Program-made: the position numbers and the translations under genes | Part shown: positions 23,514-35,159 of the stretch, in pieces | Layout of the letters: the number at the start of each line of letters is the position of its first letter | Numbering within the stretch: position 1 is the first letter of the stretch | NCBI GenBank assembly: GCA_013180625.2 | Contig: SNVD02013750.1 | Coordinates: 1-64,000, forward strand | Length of the DNA stretch: 64,000 nt | Direction: 5' to 3' | From: Boswellia sacra | Lineage: Eukaryota > Streptophyta > Magnoliopsida > Sapindales > Burseraceae | The notes under the pieces: generated by a model | The model's input: the letters and a program-made list of their open reading frames with translations, nothing else | The model's database searches: none | What the model was told of the DNA's origin: nothing

Positions 23514-24248
23514 GATGCTTAATGCTATAAATAAGTCTGTCCGTGCCAAACAGATGGCTGACAACACTTTTGGCAGAAAGAGCTTTGCAAGGATACGAGA
23601 GGAGGAGGTAGCTTTACTTTTTGAAACTTCTCATTTCATGATTACTGTTTCTTTTTTTTTAACACCACAATGTATTATTATTTTACTTTTTTTATTTGAG
23701 GATAGCAGATGAAGAGGCAAAACACAGAAGAACCAACAGAGGAAGAACTTTGTATATTAACCTATACAAATAAGAAAGGGCAGCCTGCAAATGAGAAAGT
23801 AGCAGCAAAAATTGTATGTACGAGTAGCAAAAGAGCTGCATGGTTTCATCTTTTAGCTACTTCCATTTTTTATCCAATACATACCTTTTTGGGTCTAGTC
23901 TAGTAACTTACTCTACTTCTAATGTCTTTACTGTAGTCATTGCTTGAGAAGCATGCTAAGCAAAAAAAGAGCTTGGAGGACAGCGATGACTCAGATGATA
24001 TCTACCGTCAAGAAATGGTAGAAGAAAGATATTGTCATAGAGACCATGGTGATTACACTAGGATGGCTTATGAGGTTAAGAAATCAGCTAACAATGATAA
24101 CGTAACCATGGTGCTGAAAAAATATTTTCAATGGGGTTACCCACTAGGTATCACCTTTGCAGTTACCAACATCCCATACCTTTTGAGTAAAGACAACGAT
24201 GCTGGTGGTTATGCTAGTATATATCATGCAGAATGTTGTTTTGGATAA
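23514..24248 (+). pseudogene. Ptta/En/Spm-type plant transposon protein, C-terminal exons
   Basis: Exons 23514-23607 (AINKSVRAKQ, then FGRKSFARIREEE), 23708-23813 (NTEEPTEEELCILTYTNKKG, then QPANEKVAAKI) and 23937-24248 (LLEKHAKQKKSLEDSDDSDD and onward) give the pattern G-KSFARIR-E ... E-PT--EL---TH--K-G-P-NE---A. This is characteristic of the Ptta/En/Spm transposase-associated family (PF03004-type) found in CACTA accessory genes. It probably derives from the element's own TNPA-like gene. The last frame diverges after DIYRQ into sequence I do not recognise. Upstream exons are not found. Confidence 0.72.
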
Positions 24249-24554
24249 CCATATGCTAATTTCTCTGACCTAGGAGATTAAATTAAAAGGAAAGCTTCAT
24301 TTAAGTTAGTTCTCTATTTTCTAAAGTTGTTGGAGTTGATTGAATATGCTGCAAAATATGTTACCATACAACCATTTAGAGTTTTGTGGTTATTTGAGTT
24401 TTCACTATGTTTTTGTTCTTCCTGCTATGTAATTTCCTCTAGTTGTTTTATGTTGTGTTAGTAATTTTACTAGAGGTTTATTAAATCACTAACCACTTAC
24501 TGATTTGATGATGATTGACTTAGTTTCACTAAACGATGTGAATCTATAAATACA
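24249..24554 (+). other. CACTA A interior spacer
   Basis: AT-rich, with no recognisable motif, between the Ptta-like frame and the RING ligase fragment. Confidence 0.4.
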
Positions 24555-25527
24555 ATGGCGTCATTTCTCTGGTGGATTGTTGAATTTTATTGGGTAGTCT
24601 CTAGTGGTGACATACTTCTGCAGAAAGCTCCTTTGTACTGGTATGCTTTTCAACCGATTTGTTATTTGATGATATTTTCCATTTACTTGTATATGCAGCG
24701 TACTCTTTCGTTGTGAAATCCGTTTGCTTCCACTTAAGAAGTATAAACCTTTCTTCTAATGTCTTGATTTTTATTTTTCATCTCATCATTTCTTGGATTT
24801 TCTGGAGCTCTTAAATTTAAGTACTGAGGCTTTTTATTTTTATATTCTTCTAATTTTAATTATCATCTCTTGATGCTATGCTGAATTATCCTTACAAAGT
24901 GATTTCATATTTGCACTCGTCTAGTTGTCTTATTTACAAAACAAGATAATTAAAAAAAAAGTTTTAAAAAAAGCACTAAAATTCAACTATATTTTGTTTG
25001 TCTGATATGTAAACTGCTATCACAAGCAAAATTCCAGAAGAATTATGATTTTTCTGTGATTGCCTAATTATTATACATGAAAAAATCGATATACATACTG
25101 GAAGACTATAGTTCGCAATCTAATTAAATTGATGAAAAACCTGATAGATTGGTTAGAAGTTTTCATTTTATTTTATTTTATTTTTATGCCTAAGTATCTG
25201 CAGAATAAAGACTGTTGCGATCTCTAATTCTTCATATTTGCAGGTTGACTGTCGTTTTTCTGGCAGTTGATGTGTTCTTTAACATCTTTTGTGTTGTTTT
25301 GGCATGTCTGATCGGGATTGCACTCTGTTGCTGCTTGCCATGCATTATTGCAATTCTTTATGCTGTTGTAGGATAGGTATAAGGGATTATGATCTATTAA
25401 TTGACAAATTTGTTAACAAAATTGAGTTACTTGAAACAGCTTATTAGTGTTATCTTTTCTTTTGTGACTGACCAGGAAGGTGCATCAGAAGTAGATCTCA
25501 GTATTCTACCAAAATATAGATTTCAGA
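24555..25527 (+). pseudogene. RING-type E3 ubiquitin ligase (At1g12760/At4g11680-like) membrane segment fragment
   Basis: Exon 24555-24641 ([18 protein letters not shown], then [10 protein letters not shown]), exon 25244-25376 ([20 protein letters not shown], then [20 protein letters not shown]) and exon 25476-25527 (EGASEVDLSILPKYRF) match the two transmembrane helices and the CCCLPC-IAILYAVADQEGAS segment of this plant RING ligase family. The RING finger itself, which recruits the E2 enzyme, lies downstream in the parent gene and is missing. The GCAGATCAG end of exon 2 has become GTAGGATAG, losing the Gln codon to a stop. GT/AG borders are kept. Confidence 0.85.
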
Positions 25528-25789
25528 TAGTGAGTAATGATCAAAAGCCTGGTGTTACACTATTCTAATTTCGATGCTGCTTTAGAATGTCTTATTTTCA
25601 AGAATAAATATGCCTTGTTATACCGAGTCATGCCATATACCTTTTTTCTTTTCGTTGAGAATTATTTTGTTTCACTGATATTTGTTACACATTCTTTTTT
25701 AACCTTTGTGCCTGTGTGAGAGTTTGCGGGTTGGTGGAGTTGCTGGAATCACTGTTAACATTTATATATTTCTGTCTTTGATATTGTAG

Positions 25790-26837
25790 CCAAGTAACTC
25801 GCTCTTTAAGCTTGTTGGCCACTCTGGACAAGTAATGTCATTAGATTTTCACCCAATCAAGATAGATCTTTTATGTTCCACTGATATAAATGATGAGATT
25901 GGTTTGTGGAACATCGACCGTTGCACATGCAATGGCATAACTAAGGTTAGATCTTGGACTAGGCATTGTTAGTATTCAGTGGTAGCATATTATGGTGCAG
26001 GTGCTGATATACTGGACATGTGATAATATGGCTTGGATGTGTCTTATTTGTGAATAGACAATGGGCTTTGCCGTTATTAGTCATTTTGTTTAATTTGCTG
26101 GTATTTACATATAAAAGCTACCTGTCTACAATTGAGAAGAGAGCATTGTAACTCTGTTATTTGATATTGAAGAATATACAAGGTTAGGTCTTATCAATTA
26201 GGCTTGCTACATCATATTAACTGCAAAGTTTTGGTTCTGTTTCTTTTACAAGAGAATTGGCAATAGTAGAAGATTTGGATTGTGAGGATCCCTAATAATG
26301 TTCTTGTGAATAATATCTGGAGTACTATCGAATGTGATTCTTTCTTTCCAGCAATACCAGGTTCTTGTTGATGGAATTTGTTAGAGGAGGCTCATGTGTG
26401 TTGATGAGTTTCATCTTCTTTCACCAAATCTGACTTTAGTAAGAAAGCATGCATGTGCTAATGAAAAGCATCTTAATGTCAATTTATTTTGTTATTCTGC
26501 ATGCCACAGCTTCATTCTTCCGTTCATTATTTTTTCTTCTCTTTGCTACTAAATTCTCAAAAGGCTTTGATTACCTTATATGTTGCTATTTGAAATTCCA
26601 CAGCATGATCTTTAATTTATTGTTTTTTCTCCCTTTGCTTGAAGATAACCTTTTAGTCAAATTTTCCTGTAGAGTTTACTCCAATAAATCCAGACCTTGA
26701 TTTTGCAATATACAGTTACAGGGAGCTGCAAAACAAGTGAGATTCCAGCCTCCGTTTGGGAATTTATTGGTAGCTAGTTAGGAAATAGTGTGAATTTGAC
26801 TGATGTTGAGGCTGGGAGATTCCAGTTCTACTTAAAG
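25790..26837 (+). pseudogene. LUG: LEUNIG-type WD40 co-repressor fragment (two exons)
   Basis: LEUNIG and LEUNIG_HOMOLOG are Groucho-type transcriptional co-repressors. Exon 1 (25790-25945) encodes SNSLFKLVGHSGQVMSLDFH, then LCSTDINDEIGLWNIDR: the first WD40 repeat. Exon 2 (26722-26837) encodes GAAKQVRFQPPFGNLLVAS followed by a stop and decayed sequence that still resembles the NIFDVE-GR-Q--LK stretch. The N-terminal LUFS domain and the other WD repeats are absent. The split between LEUNIG and LEUNIG_HOMOLOG cannot be decided from this piece. Confidence 0.87.
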
Positions 26838-27946
26838 GTAAAGTTTAAGATATAATTAATTCAGATGTTTGCATTGTTTTCATAAACTCATAGTAAATTG
26901 ATGGTTCCATTTGGGGATTCTGTGAGCCATTTTGAATTGGACTTTGGAAAAACTCTAAACTTTTAATACTGTGTGCCCAAGTCATTTGAATATTAGCACA
27001 CTAAGTTGTGATTAATCTTGTCAGCCTCGTTAGTTGGAGGATCTCTTCAATGTTCGGTATTTTAAATGATTCTTAGTGGAAACTCTAAAATTAGTAGGCC
27101 CACTGCTTGCTCCTCTTCTGAGTTGTCCTCATGGGTATGTTTCTCTTAACTCATGGTAATTGATTTTCAGCTTCAATATTTATTTTTAAGTTCACTGCAC
27201 AGTTTGGGTGGTTTTAAATTATAAATTTATTGCTGCAGCTTCACCTGATATTCTGTTTCTTGCTACATTTGTTCTACTCCTATCTTTCTGGTAAGCTTTT
27301 TAGTATGCCTTGTGATAGATGTTGAGTTTTTTCTTTTTTGTTTAAAATTTTTGGGAATTTGCTTTTCCCTTGGGGCAAAAGATAATAGCAAAGATAGGGT
27401 TGAAGCATATGTATGGTGTTGAACTTATAAGTATATTGAACTTGTCCGATTCCGGCACTAGTTTTTTGACAATGTCACTTGTTAAATATTAAGTTTGCAT
27501 AAACAGAATATGAACTTCAGAATGATGCAGTATAATTCATAGATACATCAGCAGAGAAAGACGACTGATGCTCAGTGGTACGGTCAATAATGCTGCTTCT
27601 TTCATGTGCACATTTGATTTTCTTTGTTACTAGCATAAAACTATTCTCTTATATCCTAATTTTCTGTTTTACATCAAACTATGCATTGAATCTTTTATAT
27701 AGCTGTTGGCTTGGTTTCTGTTGTTTCACCATTACCATTATTCTTTGGATGTAGCTTGCAACCTGCCTGACTTGGCTAGGTATAGTTGAATATGTTTTGT
27801 GTTATGCTAATGCCGCTGGGTCCTCCCTCTCTTAGTTGCTGTCTTTCACCTGTTTTTTGTCTGTCTGAAAGTTGATTCACCTTGTAGAGTGCTACGGAAT
27901 GTGTTTTTGTCTGTTAAGTTTTATGTACTTTTTTAAAATAAAAAAA
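26838..27946 (+). other. CACTA A interior spacer, right side
   Basis: AT-rich sequence with no recognised gene fragment. It may be intron or flank of the captured genes. It ends at the long hairpin at 27947. Confidence 0.4.
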
Positions 27947-27992
27947 TATATAATACGTGTCAGGATGAGACCATCCTGACACGTATTATATA
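27947..27992. repeat. Perfect 21-bp inverted repeat (hairpin) at the inner edge of the subterminal array
   Basis: Positions 27947-27967 are the exact reverse complement of 27972-27992 with a 4-base loop (AGAC). The arms contain ACGTGTCAGG, the same GTGTC core that is repeated to the right. The hairpin marks the inner border of the right subterminal repeat array. Confidence 0.9.
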
Positions 27993-28664
27993 TTTCTTAA
28001 GGATTTGTGTCGGCCATAAAACCGACATATAAAGGTTTACGAAAAAAGGGAATATGTGTCACTTAGGGAACGAAATATGTGTCGGCCAGAGAATGACAAG
28101 CATAACATTTTATTACAAATACGTGTCGGCTAAAAACTGACACATATATGTCAACCACAAAACGGAATATGTGTCACTTAGTTAACAAAATATGTGTCGG
28201 CCATCGAATGACACGTATGAAATTTTATTAAATATTAGTGTCGGCCAATAACCGACACATACTTAATAGAATATGTGTCACTTAGTGAAGATTTATGTGT
28301 CGTTCAGTATATGACACATATGATTCAGGAGTCATATGTGTCGGTCATAGTTTGACACGCCAGTGTCGTTCTATGACCGACACGTAATATGTGTCGGTCA
28401 CAAAATGACACTGGTATGTCGTTTTTTGACCGACACAAAATATGTGTCGCTTAATTACTGACACATATTTGATAAAATCCGTTACTAAGTGACACATATT
28501 TGTGAATACATGTCTGTTTTTGAACGACACATATTCTTGTGTCGGTTTGACCAAGTGACACGTATAGAATACGTGTTAGGGCCATATGTGTCGCACAAAA
28601 ACCGACATGTATTCTGATATGTGTCAGTTTTCGGCCGACACAAAAACGTTTTTTTGTTGGAGTG
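27993..28664. repeat. Right subterminal repeat array and terminus of CACTA element A
   Basis: About 670 bp are filled with alternating direct and inverted copies of TGTGTCGG(T/C)C and its complement CCGACACA(T), for example near 28010, 28080, 28127, 28195, 28232, 28300, 28340-28400 and 28440-28640. Spacing is roughly 30-60 bp. The array ends GTTGGAGTG at 28664. The density is much higher than at the left end. Confidence 0.9.
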
Positions 28665-30674
28665 TTTGGAAAGGAAGAAAATCCAACATTGGATGTTTTA
28701 AAGTTTTTGGATGTAAATGTTTTATTTTAAACACAAAGGATAACCTTGAAAAATTTGATGCAAAAGCCGATGTTGAAATTTTTGTTGGCTACTCCAACCA
28801 TAGTAAAGCATATAGAATTTTTAACAAAAAGACTCTTACTATTAAAGAATCTATGCATGTTGAATTCGATGAAACTAATGTGATTTCTTTAAAGAATTTA
28901 GATGATGATATTGTTGAGGTAGAAAGGCAAATCAAGGAATCAAGGCTTGATTAAAAGAGCTGAGATGAATTACAACTTCAACAAGAAAAGCTTGAGGAAG
29001 TAAATGATTTTTCTCAAGAATTACCAAAGGAATGGAGATACGCAAAAGCTCACCCTAAAGATCTCATTATTAGCGAACCATCATAAGGTCTGAGAATTAG
29101 ATCTTCTTTTATGAACTTTTGTAATCATATTGCATTTGTCTCTCAATTTGAACCAAAATCTTTTAAAGAAGTCGAAAATGACGAAAGTCGGATTTTGGCT
29201 ATGCAAGAAGAATTGAATCAATTTGAGAGAAATCAAGTTTGAGAATTAGTCCCTAGACCAAAAAATCATTCTATTGTAGGCACTAAATGGATTTTTAGAA
29301 ATAAAGTAGATGAAAATGGCACCATTATTAGAAACAAAACTAGACTTGTTGTTCAAGGATACAATCAAGAAGAAGGTATTGATTATGAGGAAACCTTTGC
29401 ACCGGTTGCTAGATTAGAATCCATTAGAATGTTGTGTGCATTTGCATGTTATAAAAATTTTACATTATATCAAATGGATGTTAAAAGTGCATTTTTAAAT
29501 GGTTACATTATGAAGGAAGTATATGTAGAGCAACCTCTTCGTTTTCAAAATCATGATTTTCCAAACCATGTTTTCAAACTCAAAAGGCACTTTATCGCTT
29601 AAAACAAGCACTAATAGCATAGTATGATAGATTAAGCAAATTTCGTATTGATAATGGTTTTGAAATGAAAAAAGTTGATACTGCTCTTTTTGTTAAAACA
29701 AAAAATGATGATTTATTAATTGTTCAAATCTATGTTGATGATATTATATTCGGTGCAACTAATAATTCTATGTGTGAGGAAATTTCCAAGTGCATGCAAA
29801 AAGATTTTGAAATGAGCTTAATGGGAGAATTAAATTTCTTCCTTGGACTTCAAATCAAGCAATCAATAGATGGGATCTTCATAAATCAAGTCAAATACAC
29901 AAGAGATCTTCTTAAGAAGTTTGGCATGGATAATTCAAGAACACGTATCACACCTATGGGTACCTTAACCAAGCTTGACAAAGATGAGAAAGGAAAAGAT
30001 GTTGAGGTAACAAAATATCAAGGTATGATTGCTCTCTTTTGTATTTAACTGCTAGTAGACCCGATATTATGTTTAGTATGTGTATGTGTGCTAGATTTCA
30101 ACCTTGTCCAAAGGAATCTCACCTTAAGGCTGTGAAGAGGATATTTAGATATCTTCTTGGAACCATAAATCTAGGTCTTTGGTATCCTAAGTGTGATAAC
30201 TTTGATCTAATTAGTTATTCCGATGTAGACTTTGCTAGAAGTCTTCTTGATAGAAAGAGCACTAGTGGCTCTTGCCATTTTCTATGATATGCATTAGTCT
30301 CATGGTTTAGTAGAAAACAAAATTATGTTGCCTTATCAACTGTAGAAGCCAAATATATTACAGTAGGAAGTTGTTGTGCACAAGCTCTTTGGTTGAAACA
30401 ATTTTTAAAAGATTATGGTGTGGTATTTGATCATATTCCTATCAAATGTGACAATACAAGTGCCATCAACATTTCGAAAAATCCCATACAACACTCTAGG
30501 ACTAAGCATATAGAGAGTAGACATCATTTTATTAGAGATCATGTGCAAAAAGGTAATATTTCTTTAGAATTTGTTCCCATCAATAAAAAATTAGCCGATA
30601 TTTTTACTAAACCCCTTAGTCAAGATAGATTTTGCATAATTAGAAGAGAATTAGGCTTGTTGGATATGTCTTAA
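28665..30674 (+). pseudogene. Copia integrase end, reverse transcriptase and RNase H (3' part of pol), broken
   Basis: Continues the copia pol cut at 16334. In order: end of integrase (FKVFGCKCFILNTKDNLEKF, 28695 onward), RT start (HSIVGTKWIFRNKVDENG, 29267), RT core (ETFAPVARLESIRMLCAFAC, MDVKSAFLNGYI), the RT active site YVDDIIFG (29731-29754), NFFLGLQIKQS, and RNase H to the end (NTSAINISKNPIQHSRTKHI, LADIFTKPL, stop after LLDMS at 30674). Stops or frameshifts near 28954, 29242, 29600-29625 and 30045 break the frame. The annotated open pieces are 29665-30048, 30039-30287 and 30393-30674. The RT motif residues are present but the polyprotein cannot be made. Confidence 0.88.
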
Positions 30675-30910
30675 TTTTGCTTTTATATAATAATCTTTGA
30701 ATGGTAGCATATGTTAAGGGGGAGAATATATTTAGGGGGAGTAGTTAATTTGATTATATCTTTTTGATGATAACAAAAAGGGGAGAAATGGTTGGATTGC
30801 TTATATTTATACCAATTGCTATCTTTTTGCTTATTCTTGATTTTAAATTTTTTTATTTTCATTCTTGATTTTAGATATTATTTTAAAGCAATCAATGGTT
30901 TGTCATCATC

Positions 30911-30923
30911 AAAAAGGGGGAGA
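30911..30923 (+). other. Polypurine tract of the copia element
   Basis: AAAAAGGGGGAGA lies directly before the 3' LTR start (TGTTCGCC at 30925), the standard plus-strand primer position. Two similar purine tracts (30718-30724 and 30735-30741) precede it. Confidence 0.8.
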
Positions 30924-30924
30924 T

Positions 30925-32588
30925 TGTTCGCCCTAAGGCTACATGGTAATTTTGATGATAACAATACACATTGATTCATTGAGAGTTTACTAATATGTTT
31001 ATTTATGTGCAAGAATAAGATCAATAAAATACTTGTAAAATCAAGAAGAGTCTTATCAAAATAAAGTGTTGAAGCTAAGGAGAAGACTACATGTTAAAGG
31101 CACCAAAGTTTAAGAACAATGTTTGACTCAAGGAATGTAACACGAGCAATGTTCAATCAATTGGTCATATATTTCTCTATATATGTCCAAATAATGTGAT
31201 TCTTAAGACCTTAGAAAGCTTACTCAATTAATAACATTTTATATGTTTTGAAGAAATTCAAATTTCAAATGAAAGGCTGACATAATCATCATGCAAGTCA
31301 GTAGAGTGACATAAGAAAGAAAAATCAACTGACTTGAGCACCAAATGGTCTTTTGAGTATATCTTGAGATAGATATATCCAAATGACTTGATTCTTGATG
31401 TTTTGGAAATATTACTCAAATATACAGATCTTTTATGTTTTGAGGAGATTCAAATTTTAAATGGAAGGTGGACATAATCATCATTCAATTCGGTAGACTG
31501 ACACAAGGAAGAAAAATCAATTGACATGAGCACTGAATGGTTTTTTATCCATATCTTGAGATAGATATATCCAAATGACTTGATTCTTAATGTATTGCAA
31601 AGAGTATTCAAATATGCAAATCTTTTATGTTTTGAAGAAATTCAAATTTCAAATGAAAGGCAGACATAATCATCATTCAATTTGGTGGACTGACACAAGG
31701 AAGAAAAATCAATTGACGTGAGCACTGAGTGGTCTTTTGTCCATATCTTGAGATAGAGATATCCAAATGACTTGATTATTAATGCATTGGAAAGATTATT
31801 CAAATTTTCAAATCTTTTATGTTTTGTAGATTTTTAAATTTCAAACAGAACATTGACGAAAATGGTTAACAAGATTATGATTTTTATGGTGGGCAGAAAA
31901 TTTGGAGTTGGTGTCTTCACTTGATTAAGTTCATCTCATTTGCCTATAAAAAGAGCCCTTCTCCCATGCATTCAATAAGAATTTATCAAGCAACAAATAA
32001 GAGAAATATCAAGTTTATAGAGCTTTTATATTCTTTATATACTCTTTTAAGAGAGTTGTACTTTTATTGTAAAAAATTTTCTTTGTTCTTGTATTGTGGT
32101 GAGAGTGAGATCATTCTTGTAAAGGATAATGGTTATCCTTGAGAGAACTCTTGGTGTGGTGTTATCAAGAGTTAAACACTTGAAAGAACTCTTGGTGTGG
32201 TGTTATCAAGGGTTGAAGGAAGAAGCCTTAGTAAGGTTGTTATCAAGCAAGTTGTAAATAATTCTACAACTTAGTAGAAAGCCTAGCTTGTGGAGGAGCT
32301 AGGAGCTCGTGGACGTAGGCAAGGTTTGCCGAACCACGTAAATTGAATTTGCACTATCTCTATCCCTATCCTCTTTCTATTTACTTGCACTTGTGATTGT
32401 TTATTATTGTTATTCTCTTGATTACATCATAGATAACTTGTAATTTCATCTTCTTCACTTTTATTCTCAAAGAAAAAGTGAACTAATTTTGATATTTCTA
32501 GAAACGTTTTAGAAATCTGTTTTTATTCCGTTTTTATAAATAAAAACCCATTCACCCCCCCTCTTGGGTTGCCATACCTAGGTCAACA
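30925..32588 (+). repeat. 3' LTR of the copia element
   Basis: Begins TGTTCGCCCTAAGGC, ends TAGGTCAACA and is followed by the target duplication AGAAG. It carries the same 191-bp tandem repeats (near 31186, 31377, 31568, 31760). A better-kept TATA box (GCCTATAAAAAGAG, about 31941) is present; the 5' copy has CCTACAAAAAG. The length is 1664 bp against 1769 bp for the 5' LTR. The difference includes one fewer copy of the 50-bp repeat and a few short indels. Confidence 0.9.
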
Positions 32589-33190
32589 AGAAGATGATGT
32601 GATAGCATGGTATCATAATCTTCCTAGGAGAGTTCGAGAAGATTACGAGGAGCTTTCCAAACAATTTGTTGATCAATATTGTCATAATACCCAATTGAAT
32701 ATAACTTTGAGGGATTTGGAGAAAACTCGCCAAAAGTCTAATGAAACTTTTTTAAAATACTTGGTTTGTTAGAGGGCCCAGATAACCACAGGGCCCACGG
32801 AGAAGGACCATGCCCACGTAGCGATCAATGGAGACCATGCTTTCATTGGAAATAGGCTTGCAGGCTTTCCCATCAAAATATTTGAAGACTTGTATGATTT
32901 GAACATCCAAATAGAAGATTTGGAGGCTAGGCAGAAGAGAAGTAACAATAGCTACCCTCAAAGAAGTCAATGGCAGTATGATCATATTAGTAGGCTAGAT
33001 GATGAGGATGTGGAAGAGCTTCATACCCAATTTATGTTGTTCCCACTAATACTGCAGCCTTAACAAAACCCAGGCCTAGCAGATCATGAGTATTGTGATT
33101 TCCACCAATAAACCAGCCATGTCACCTGACAAATGCCATCATTTTCGACATCAAATATGAGATTGATCAATAATGGAAGAATTCCAGACT
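32589..33190 (+). pseudogene. Gag of the outer gypsy element, 3' part
   Basis: The frame runs EDDVIAWYHNLPRRVREDY, then EELSKQFVDQY, and DLEKTRQKSNETFLKYLV, which is the retrotransposon gag core (PF03732-type). After a stop at 32770 it continues as RAQITTGPTEKDH, then FIGNRLAGFPIKIFEDLYDL. A Cys-His remnant (EYCDFHQ, 33090) stands where gag proteins of this group carry their nucleocapsid motif. It continues the piece at 11295-11735. No protease follows. Confidence 0.7.
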
Positions 33191-33722
33191 TGAAGAAAGA
33201 ATAATGATGTTTTGAAATGCTTTGTTTTGAGAATGATATGTGTGTTATGTGACTTTTAACAATCATAGATAAAATCACGATACTCATTGGAAATAGATTT
33301 TTGGTAATACATGAGATTATGTTGTTTGCATACTTGACATTTTTTACTAAAGGAGTTTCATTCTTGATTTCTTCAACATTTGAGCATAATAACCATGAAT
33401 AAAGATTTGTGTTAAGATTTCATAAAACTCTAGAACCTATTTGATCACTACTCGGGGTGAAATCCTAGGTTACACAACATTAGAGAAGTGATTTTGGCCT
33501 TCTTTGAATCGATTGAGCCTTTCAAACCAACCGAAGCATTATTTATTCTCCCTAGTGTACCCTATCAAGCCTAATCAAGCATTTTCTTTGTCAAACCACA
33601 AAATTTATCCCAATAATATTTTTCCTACATAGTACCTTTAACTTATATCATATGAAAATTCTAATAAAGAGCATTAAGAGCAATGCTTATGGAAGAATAA
33701 AAGGAATTTGAGAAGTTTTTTA

Positions 33723-33866
33723 CAATTTTGAGGTTGAAGAAGAAAAAGAAAAAAGGGAAAAGAAAAAAAGAAAAGAAAAAAAGAAAAAAGAAAAAGAAAA
33801 GAGAAGAAAAAGAAGAAAGGAAAAGAAAAGAAGAGAGACAAAAAGAAAAAGAAAAAGAAAAAGAAG
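33723..33866. repeat. Purine-rich (GAAAA) low-complexity tract
   Basis: An almost uninterrupted stretch of A and G on the plus strand, mostly AAGAAAAAG and GAAAAGAAA units. The opposite strand reads as poly-Phe in all frames. Confidence 0.9.
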
Positions 33867-35159
33867 TGTAATCCCATAAAGCAAAGCTAAGGGTGTAGCC
33901 AATCAAAATCAAAAGTAGAGCAAACATGGTAGATGACGACTCAAATTTTAAAGGTGCAAATAAAAGAAGTTGATGCTCTTAATTAAAACCTAAAATGATT
34001 GTATGACTATAGGTGAGATAGTCTTATAAATTCCTTTATCATACATTGACCCTAGCATATCATTACATGTTTAATGAAGCCCTAACAATCTTTGATGTTG
34101 TGATGAGCCTACATTAGTGCAGAGTGGTGTGAAAAGAAGGCTTATGGTAGTCCTTCTATCTTTAAAGATTGATCACTAGTTTCATTGGCATAAAGCTATC
34201 TAATCTCAACAAGTGAAGCATGATTAGCTATACACACACATATACGGAGAATCTTGAATGAAGCAGTTTTGGTGTTAGAGTCGAAATTGTGAATAATTAT
34301 GATGCCAATGCATCACCTTTGAGCCATTGAATTTGAGAAATCTTTAAGGAATTCAAACATGGATCAATTTGATACACAAACTCATGTTTAACATTTCAAC
34401 TTATTATTGGAGGATATTAGGTGTGTTGAAGAAGATAATCTGCTAGCACTTCCTATAAATCTTATCAAAGAAGGAAACCTTGCCACCAACAATGAAGAAG
34501 CAATATATATGAAAGAAGTTAGTCATTTCATCTAGCATGGATGTTTAGAGAGAAGGAGAAATAATCCCTCTTAAAGGTAAGATGATATAATTTCCCAAGA
34601 CAGTACCAAAATTTTCATACAGGGGGCAGAGAATTGCTCATTCATTTTGAGAAGTGAAAAGAAGCAAGGGGCAAAGAATTGCCCAATCATCTTGAGAAAA
34701 GAAAAGAAGCAAGGGGTAAAGATTGCCCTAACCATCTTAAAAATCATGGGAGATAAAATTGTCTAAATCATCTCGAAAGAAGTGTAAAGAATAATGATGG
34801 GGTGTACACCTAAAGTAGGCAAATTGACTAGTTGTTAGATAGTTGTTTGAGCATTTGAAAGATTCATGGCATGAGTCATAGTGCCAAAAGTCTAATCTTG
34901 CCCATCTCTAAGTCATCCTCAGTATCGTCTCATGAGAAGAACAATCTGGCCTGGAGTTAGTCCACACCCTCAATGATCATCTAACCCGAGAAACATATAT
35001 ATTTAGCATCAACATAGAGTATGCACACATAAATCCTAAATCCTTTTCTTGTAGGAAGCATGAAAAAGAACAAAACATAGTCCAATAGTGATCGGGTTTT
35101 GCAGAGGCACAATACGGTATGAGATATTTGGGATAACCGCAAAGAAAATGGGCTTAACA

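Larger units (their letters stand above)
16335..28664 (+). mobile_element. Gene-fragment-carrying CACTA transposon (element A), complete
   Basis: The left end is CACTACAACAAAATAG; the right end read inward is CACTCCAACAAAAAAA, an imperfect terminal inverted repeat of about 13-16 bp. The 3-bp sequence TTT flanks both ends (16332-16334, 28665-28667) and the copia reading frame is continuous across the excised site. The length is 12,330 bp. Both ends are packed with GTGTC/GACAC motifs, the subterminal repeats expected of CACTA elements. The interior contains fragments of five host genes plus a Ptta/En/Spm-type frame, all on the plus strand with introns retained. No transposase catalytic frame (TNPD type) is seen, so the element must be non-autonomous. 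Confidence 0.93.
11736..32588 (+). mobile_element. Full-length Ty1/copia retrotransposon, interrupted by a CACTA element
   Basis: Two LTRs (11736-13504 and 30925-32588) flank gag, protease, integrase, reverse transcriptase and RNase H in copia order. The 5-bp sequence AGAAG occurs immediately before the left LTR (11731-11735) and immediately after the right LTR (32589-32593): a perfect target-site duplication. Removing the CACTA insert (16335-28664) and one TTT leaves about 8.5 kb, an ordinary copia length. The target is the gag gene of the outer gypsy element. Multiple stops and frameshifts make this copy inactive. Confidence 0.93.

Noticed and set aside
28586..28954. Open frame of 122 codons spanning the CACTA right end and copia integrase
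   Set aside because: It joins subterminal repeat sequence to copia pol by chance at the insertion border; only the part after 28665 has homology.
33661..33927. Several overlapping minus-strand frames rich in Phe and Ser
   Set aside because: They are translations of the GAAAA purine tract in all three frames, not genes.
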